A stretch of 9,666 nucleotides of DNA, from assembly GCA_036171455.1 (NCBI GenBank), contig JAVHRB010000060.1, positions 1-9,666 of the forward strand. Reading direction: 5' to 3'. A program made the translations under genes and the position numbers. The DNA is from CAIVSN01 sp036171455 (GTDB lineage Bacteria > Patescibacteriota > Gracilibacteria > BD1-5 > UBA2023). Of the stretch, positions 7,201 through 9,666 are shown in pieces; positions within the stretch are counted from its first letter, which is position 1; the number at the start of each line of letters is the position of its first letter. Under the pieces are notes generated by a model. The model searched no databases, was not told the origin of the DNA, and saw nothing but the letters and a program-made list of their open reading frames with translations.

Positions 7201-7620
7201 ATGTCAACGATTAACCAACTGATTCGAAAACCCCGAAAAGACAAAACTCGAAAGAGTAAGTCTCCCGCGCTTCAAGTTATCAAAAACAACATCAAGCGTT
7301 CTATGCTTGAACTTGCTTCTCCACAGAAGCGAGGTGTATGTACCAAGGTATATACTATGACTCCAAAAAAGCCAAATTCTGCGCTCCGAAAGGTAGCAAA
7401 AGTTCGTCTGACCAATGGATACGAAGTCATCTGTTACATTGGCGGTGAGGGGCACAATCTCCAAGAACACTCCGTAGTATTGATTCGAGGTGGACGTGCA
7501 AAGGATCTTCCAGGAGTACGATACCATATCGTCCGAGGAGTTCTTGATACACAAGGCGTGGAAAAACGAGGACAAAGCAGAAGTCAATACGGTGCTAAGA
7601 AGCCTAAGGCTAAGAAGTAA
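7201..7620 (+). CDS. rpsL: 30S ribosomal protein S12
   Basis: S12 lines the decoding centre and controls fidelity. The 139 residues include a short basic N-terminus (STINQLIRKPRKDK), the decoding loop TMTPKKPNSALRKVAKVRL with the lysine involved in streptomycin response, and the second loop IRGGRAKDLPGVRYHIVRG with the aspartate that is methylthiolated in E. coli. The invariant Arg in SALRK is encoded by CGA, further evidence that CGA is still Arg. It is followed by rpsG, as in the str operon, but fusA and tuf do not follow. No SD; no TGA. Confidence 0.97.
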   Translation: MSTINQLIRKPRKDKTRKSKSPALQVIKNNIKRSMLELASPQKRGVCTKVYTMTPKKPNSALRKVAKVRLTNGYEVICYIGGEGHNLQEHSVVLIRGGRAKDLPGVRYHIVRGVLDTQGVEKRGQSRSQYGAKKPKAKK

Positions 7621-7639
7621 TTTTACGTTATACCCTACT

Positions 7640-8092
7640 ATGAGTACCAAAGGAAGCGTTTCGCTCAATATGAAGAATGAAAAGCTCATGAAATTTGCTA
7701 ACTACATCATGAGATCTGGAAAGAAATATCTTGCGCTCAAGATTCTTACCAATGCTTTTGAGACTATTAAGTCCAAAGGTCATGCAAGTCCCGAAGAAAT
7801 TTTTGAAAAAGCTATCGAAAACGTTATGCCACGAATCGAGGTTCGGCCAAAACGAGTTGGTGGTTCTATCTACCAAGTTCCTCAGGAAGTCAAGCAAGGT
7901 CGCCAATTGGCACTTGCTATCCGATGGATTCTCGCATCAGCACGAGCTAAATCTGGTACTGAGTTCTCCATTTTCTTGGCCAACGAATTGATAGAAGCAT
8001 CACAGGAAACTGGAAATGCCATCAAAAAGAAGCTCGAAATGTACAAAATGGCGGAAGCCAATAAGGCATTTGCCCGGTTTGCGAACAAATAA
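7640..8092 (+). CDS. rpsG: 30S ribosomal protein S7
   Basis: S7 nucleates assembly of the 30S head and forms part of the E site. I take the ATG at 7640 (150 residues, slightly short of the usual 156), placed 19 bases after rpsL; the longer frame upstream overlaps rpsL. The N-terminus MSTKGSVSLNMKNEKLMKF is shorter than in E. coli. The core is clear: MRSGKKYLALKIL, FEKAIENVMPRIEVRPKRVGG, YQVPQEV, LAIRWILASAR and KMAEANKAFARFA. No SD precedes it; the bases before ATG are CCCTACT. Confidence 0.96.
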   Translation: MSTKGSVSLNMKNEKLMKFANYIMRSGKKYLALKILTNAFETIKSKGHASPEEIFEKAIENVMPRIEVRPKRVGGSIYQVPQEVKQGRQLALAIRWILASARAKSGTEFSIFLANELIEASQETGNAIKKKLEMYKMAEANKAFARFANK

Positions 8093-8120
8093 TTTCATCT
8101 GAATACTAATTTAAACTACT

Positions 8121-8393
8121 ATGGCACATAAAAAAGCCCAAGGTGCGACCAGTAACGGTCGTGACTCCCAAGCGAAACGTCTCGGGGTAAAAATCTACGG
8201 TGGCCAACCAGCCCTTTCTGGGAATATCATCATTCGACAAAAAGGGAATACCTTCTGGCCAGGAAAGAATGTTTCTCAAGGTACGGACTTCACACTTTTC
8301 GCTACAGCGGGAGGGGTAGTTCAATTTGAAGAAAAACGACGGACCCGTTTTGATGGGCGTGTGTACCGTGATATTTACGTCAACGTTATATAA
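8121..8393 (+). CDS. rpmA: 50S ribosomal protein L27
   Basis: L27 has an N-terminal tail that reaches the peptidyl-transferase centre. The 90 residues begin AHKKAQGATSNGRDSQAKR straight after Met, so the tail is already mature and lacks the cleavable extension found in Firmicutes. The core GNIIIRQKGNTFWPGKNVSQG and LFATAGGVVQFEEK is typical. Its usual partner rplU (L21) is absent, and it is instead the last gene of the ribosomal block, 28 bases after rpsG. An intrinsic terminator begins about 8 bases after the stop. Confidence 0.97.
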   Translation: MAHKKAQGATSNGRDSQAKRLGVKIYGGQPALSGNIIIRQKGNTFWPGKNVSQGTDFTLFATAGGVVQFEEKRRTRFDGRVYRDIYVNVI

Positions 8394-8400
8394 AAATAGG

Positions 8401-8424
8401 AAAGGGCCGCTTGGCTCTTTTTTT
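8401..8424 (+). terminator. Intrinsic terminator after rpmA
   Basis: AAAGGGCC and GGCTCTTT (8401-8408 and 8413-8420) pair over 8 bp with one G-T pair around a GCTT loop. The T tract runs 8418-8424, followed by GTTTTG. It lies directly after the rpmA stop and closes the long ribosomal operon. Confidence 0.85.
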
Positions 8425-8425
8425 G

Positions 8426-8454
8426 TTTTGAATTCGCCGTCCTGCACATACAAT
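8426..8454 (+). promoter_or_regulatory. Probable ftsX promoter
   Basis: TACAAT at 8449-8454 is a good -10, contained in the same 8-mer CATACAAT seen before infA. The -35 is weaker: TTTTGA at 8426-8431 (17-base spacer) or TTGAAT at 8428-8433 (15-base spacer). Transcription would start near 8461, which is the A of the ftsX ATG, so the message would be leaderless or nearly so. Confidence 0.55.
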
Positions 8455-8460
8455 ACTTTT

Positions 8461-9363
8461 ATGCGACTATTACGTTACGCTCTTAATAATATCAAAAGAA
8501 GTTTAGTACTTTCCCTGTCTTCTATCGTGGTCATTTCCTTGATGACGTTTTTGATTTTCGCCCTGTTTTTTACAGAATTCGTCATGCGAAGCCTAGCAGA
8601 ATCGGTTAATTCGAGACTTTCTCTGACACTCAATGTTAAAACTGGATTTTCGAGTACAAGTCGAGAAATTATCGATACGCTAGGGAATCTGGAAAAAATC
8701 GCTCCGGGTATTGTGGCTTCGTTCGCTTCTGCGAAAGATAATTTCGAAGTGTTGCGAACTCGGGATCCCGAACTAGCGAAGATTATCGATGATGAATCCC
8801 AGAATCCTCTTCCGAGTACCATATCGGTAAAAAACGTCCCTATCGAGCAGTACGAAACGCTCGGCCAGGTAATACTTAAAAGTTCTAAGGTATTGGACAT
8901 CAATGAAGAAAAGCATGCGAAATCCGTTATCAATTACCGGAACCAATTCGAGCGCATACGAACCGTTATTTCCGTACTGTATTCCTTGAGATTCGGCCTG
9001 TATTGTATCATCGGTTTTTTCCTCTTTTCCGTATTTGTGGTAATTTTTCACAGTATCGGAAACACCGTGTTTTTTTTTAGCGAGGAAATCAAAATCACTC
9101 AGCTCGTTGGAGGCCAGAAGCGATATATATATGGCCCTTTCATCATTCAGGGCATGATTTATTCTGCGCTTGCCATCGCTATTAGCGGGGCACTCTTTTA
9201 TTATGGGATGTATGCGGTAGGAATCGATACGTTTCTTGGTTCCACGCATTTTATTGATAATTTTTTCAGTCAGAGCGGCGAGCTATTCATATTCGTTGGG
9301 TTGTCGGTAGTTTTTCTCGGAGCATTGAGTGGGTTTGTTTCTTCTTGGAAATTTACCAAATAA
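8461..9363 (+). CDS. ftsX: Cell-division permease-like protein FtsX
   Basis: FtsX is the membrane partner of the ATPase FtsE; the pair controls peptidoglycan hydrolases during division. The ATG at 8461 gives 300 residues, the usual FtsX length. The topology fits: a basic N-terminus (RLLRYALNNIKRS), TM1 at about 17-40, a large extracytoplasmic loop (about 43-170), then TM2 about 175-200, TM3 about 225-250 and TM4 about 274-295. The cytoplasmic coupling motif between TM2 and TM3, SEEIKITQLVGGQKRYIYGP, matches the family's EI-LVGA-GPF pattern. ftsE, normally just upstream, is not in the window, and the gene sits behind its own promoter after the rpmA terminator. No in-frame TGA. FtsE may be encoded elsewhere. 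Confidence 0.88.
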   Translation: MRLLRYALNNIKRSLVLSLSSIVVISLMTFLIFALFFTEFVMRSLAESVNSRLSLTLNVKTGFSSTSREIIDTLGNLEKIAPGIVASFASAKDNFEVLRTRDPELAKIIDDESQNPLPSTISVKNVPIEQYETLGQVILKSSKVLDINEEKHAKSVINYRNQFERIRTVISVLYSLRFGLYCIIGFFLFSVFVVIFHSIGNTVFFFSEEIKITQLVGGQKRYIYGPFIIQGMIYSALAIAISGALFYYGMYAVGIDTFLGSTHFIDNFFSQSGELFIFVGLSVVFLGALSGFVSSWKFTK

Positions 9364-9381
9364 TTCACGCATGTATTAAAC

Positions 9382-9398
9382 CTCCACCTCTGGTGGAG
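9382..9398 (+). repeat. Small perfect hairpin, possible IS left-end structure
   Basis: CTCCACC (9382-9388) pairs perfectly with GGTGGAG (9392-9398) around a three-base TCT loop. It has no T tract, so it is not a normal terminator. It begins 19 bases after the ftsX stop. It could be the subterminal recognition hairpin of the IS200-like remnant. Confidence 0.5.
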
Positions 9399-9434
9399 TG
9401 AGTACTCTAGGCTCTGCCGTTCCCCCATTGCACA

Positions 9435-9502
9435 GAAAAAGGGTTACGATATTCTAGGATTCGCAAGAAGACCTAGATTTTTTTATATCGTAACCCTTTT
9501 TC
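9435..9502. terminator. Long inverted repeat with A/T-tract flanks, probable bidirectional terminator before tnpA
   Basis: The arms at 9435-9452 (GAAAAAGGGTTACGATAT) and 9485-9502 are an exact 18-bp inverted repeat. Inside it a second repeat, TCTAGG (9453-9458) and CCTAGA (9472-9477), extends the stem around a 13-base loop, with a seven-T bulge at 9478-9484 on one side. The outer ends form an A run and a T run, so it can terminate in both directions. It could serve ftsX. In IS200 a comparable repeat shields tnpA from read-through. Confidence 0.7.
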
Positions 9503-9508
9503 ATCTCC

Positions 9509-9625
9509 ATGAACTCACCTTCTATTATGAGTCATGTCACGTGGGATTGTACCTACCATATCGTGATATGTCCAAAATATCGAAAGAGAATTCTCTACGG
9601 TCAGTACAAAACTGCTGGATTCTAA
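9509..9625 (+). pseudogene. tnpA: Truncated IS200/IS605-type transposase TnpA (N-terminal fragment)
   Basis: The frame ATG 9509 to TAA 9623-9625 encodes 38 residues; ATG 9527 is an alternative start. It contains HVTWDCTYHIVICPKYRKR followed by ILYG, which resembles the conserved first strand of Y1 transposases (a His-rich start, then YH-V--PKYR and a short basic stretch). A complete TnpA is about 130-150 residues and needs a downstream His-hydrophobic-His motif and a C-terminal catalytic Tyr. Both are missing, because the frame ends at a TAA after KTAGF, which is a true stop even in code 25. No reading frame in 9626-9666 clearly resumes the protein. Recognition is by motif only. Confidence 0.6.
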
Positions 9626-9666
9626 CCCCAAACGCAACTTTCTCACAAATTCAGGATAGGATATAA

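Larger units (their letters stand above)
9382..9666 (+). mobile_element. Remnant of an IS200/IS605-family element (left part)
   Basis: A short perfect hairpin (9382-9398), a long leader hairpin (9435-9502) and a broken tnpA start (9509-9625) occur in the order seen at the left end of IS200-type elements. In that family, subterminal hairpins are the recognition sites of the single-strand transposase, and an inverted repeat before tnpA blocks incoming transcription. The exact element tips cannot be set: this family makes no target duplication, and the right part is missing or outside the window. The last 41 bases (9626-9666) contain nothing I can identify. Confidence 0.5.

Noticed and set aside
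7204..7689. 161-residue minus-strand ORF opposite rpsL
   Set aside because: Shadow of the highly conserved S12 gene; no domain seen.
8773..9249. 158-residue minus-strand ORF opposite ftsX
   Set aside because: Shadow of the ftsX frame, with no signal of its own.
9400..9407. GAGTACTC palindrome as an operator
   Set aside because: A single 8-base palindrome with no second copy or supporting context.
1..9666. CRISPR array, tRNA or rRNA genes
   Set aside because: No regularly spaced repeats and no cloverleaf or rRNA sequence was seen on either strand.

Overview
The window is a dense, one-direction (+ strand) block of translation and transcription genes from a bacterium that reads UGA as glycine. 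Three genes carry in-frame TGA codons. In infA and rplM the TGA falls exactly where the family has an invariant Gly, and in infB two TGAs lie in an otherwise continuous frame. All 15 intact genes stop at TAA (12) or TAG (3), none at TGA. CGA and CGG still encode Arg at invariant positions of S12 and S13. This combination fits genetic code 25 as known from Gracilibacteria (BD1-5/GN02), and argues against the Absconditabacterales code (table 37) and against UGA=Trp (code 4). The lineage call is inferred from the code and is not proven here.

Layout: (1) 1-124, a short upstream region with a probable promoter. (2) 125-3091, infB (IF-2) followed 6 bases later by a stand-alone cyclic-nucleotide-binding-domain protein. 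(3) 3110-8393, a promoter and then infA, rpmJ, rpsM, rpsK, rpsD, rpoA, rplQ, rplM, rpsI, rpsL, rpsG and rpmA with gaps of 1-37 bases, closed by an intrinsic terminator at about 8401-8424. (4) 8426-9363, ftsX with its own promoter and almost no leader. (5) 9382-9666, hairpins and a broken TnpA start that look like the remnant of an IS200/IS605-type element.

The central block is the 3' half of the classical alpha operon (infA to rplQ) joined to rplM-rpsI, rpsL-rpsG (without fusA/tuf) and rpmA (without rplU). Together these supply initiation factors, ribosomal proteins and the RNA polymerase alpha subunit. No gene has a recognisable Shine-Dalgarno sequence, and every start codon has a pyrimidine at -1 (12 T, 3 C), which suggests that initiation does not depend on SD pairing.

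I did not find a clearly new defence, mobile or metabolic system. The notable content is the recoding, the SD-less start architecture, the small cNMP-domain protein between infB and infA, and the decayed transposon end.
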